Source: Tretioscincus oriximinensis (Eukaryota > Chordata > Lepidosauria > Squamata > Gymnophthalmidae). From it: 64,000 bases of DNA. Below, one piece after another: positions 63,126 to 64,000 of this stretch (its first letter is position 1; each line of letters starts with the position of its first letter). A program made the translations under genes and the position numbers. The stretch lies in NCBI GenBank assembly GCA_022410635.1, contig JAJVDF010000503.1, forward strand, positions 1 to 64,000. The letters are read 5' to 3'. The notes below the pieces were generated by a model. The model was not told where the DNA came from, ran no database searches, and worked only from the letters and a program-made list of their open reading frames with translations.

Positions 63126-63639
63126 ATGATATGAAGAGCTCACAAACCAAGGTAAGGATTCAGTATTACAGAAAACTAAGCTTCATTGCTAGTTTTTATA
63201 TAATGTTGATCAACTGCATTTTACACTAACCTATGATTATATTGGTGATCCTAACGCAGCACTAGGAAAATCCAACTTTTTACCTGCATCTGGAAGCACC
63301 CATATTGCCAGAGGCTTGGCAATACATCAGGCTAGTAGCAAAAACAGGTCTTGATACTTATTACGTTCTAAGGATCTTAGTTTTGAAAATTATATTCTGC
63401 CTTTCTCCAAGAAGCTTGAAATAATATGCTTAATTCTCCTCACATCCATATGACTATTTCCAAAAACCTTATGAAATAGTTTGAAAAACACTGAATAGCC
63501 CAAGGTCATCCAATGACCTTCATAGTTAAATGGCCCCAATCCCCTTAGGTTACAGACAACTGCTCTAGTTAATACAGAAATTCCAGTGAGTAACCATTCC
63601 AGTGGACTCATCTATTTAAATATGCAACAAATTATACTA

Positions 63640-63887
63640 AGAGAGATGGTCATTCATCTGAGAGATCCATTCTCAAAGCCCTCACCTNGCCTCAGCTCTT
63701 GCCAACTCGGTTACTTGAAAGAAAGTAAATCTGAAATACACATTTCGAGTAGATTAATGAGTATCACCACAATGTCATAGGGAAGATAAAATTAACTTAA
63801 TCCATTGGATGAAAATTAACTTTATAAGCTGCTCTGAGTCCCTTCGGGTGAGAAGGGGCTGGGTATAAAAAATAGATTCTTCTTCTA
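63640..63887 (+). repeat. SINE with (CTT)n tail
   Basis: Sense copy from about 'gagatggtcattcatctgag' to 'aatagattcttcttctaatt', with the conserved 'gctgctctgagtcccttcgg' segment. Confidence 0.65.
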
Positions 63888-64000
63888 ATTGTACTAATTC
63901 CTACTAATTAAATGTGTTGAAATACCCAACAGCACTAGCCACACCTTTACTTTTAAACCTTCTTCAGTTTAATCTTGAAAAAGGTGGGTTTTTATTTGGC

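Overview
This window is vertebrate nuclear DNA, almost certainly from a squamate reptile. Short coding exons with GT/AG borders are spread through AT-rich introns full of tRNA-derived SINEs of the Sauria type, CR1- and L2-like LINE ends, L1 pieces and small hAT and mariner transposons. A gecko is possible, but that is a guess. There is no prokaryotic or viral operon structure, no CRISPR array and no convincing structural RNA gene. About 75 isolated n characters are scattered through the sequence.

Two host genes account for the recognised coding sequence, and both make terminal complement (membrane attack complex) proteins. Complement C6 lies on the + strand. Its last eleven coding exons run from 3466 to a TAA at 22835-22837 and encode 625 residues: the second half of MACPF, EGF, a TSP1 repeat, two CCP/sushi modules and two FIM modules. 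The first exons (two TSP1, LDLa, start of MACPF) lie to the left of the window. Complement C7 lies on the - strand and is complete: 18 coding exons from the ATG at 57235 to the stop at 26504, 2505 bases, 834 residues, ordered leader, TSP1, LDLa, MACPF, EGF, TSP1, CCP, CCP, FIM, FIM. All exon phases in both genes join without a frame break. The genes converge tail to tail with 3.7 kb between their stop codons. In humans MROH2B lies between C7 and C6 (from memory); nothing like it is seen here.

The two proteins work together in plasma. C5b binds C6 and then C7, the C5b-7 complex attaches to a membrane, and C8 and C9 complete the pore. Their exon lengths and phases still match in six homologous positions, recording the ancestral duplication.

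Layout: 1-3465 C6 intron with CR1 and hAT-like debris; 3466-22837 C6 exons with an L1 ORF2 fragment at 14.6-16.0 kb; 22838-26503 intergenic; 26504-57235 C7, whose introns hold a nested L2-like LINE (30.8-32.3 kb), three hAT-type elements (two with 7/8-match duplications, one with an exact 8-base duplication) and two direct sequence copies at 51 kb; 57236-64000 C7 upstream flank with polypurine and G-run tracts, a near-perfect palindrome, a mariner-type MITE, and one unrecognised exon-like ORF with a strong acceptor (58256-58420, - strand). I see no undescribed molecular system. The most notable non-coding structure is an 808-base hAT-bounded element in C7 intron 10 that carries a 29-base tandem array and a run of alternating inverted GC-rich arms.
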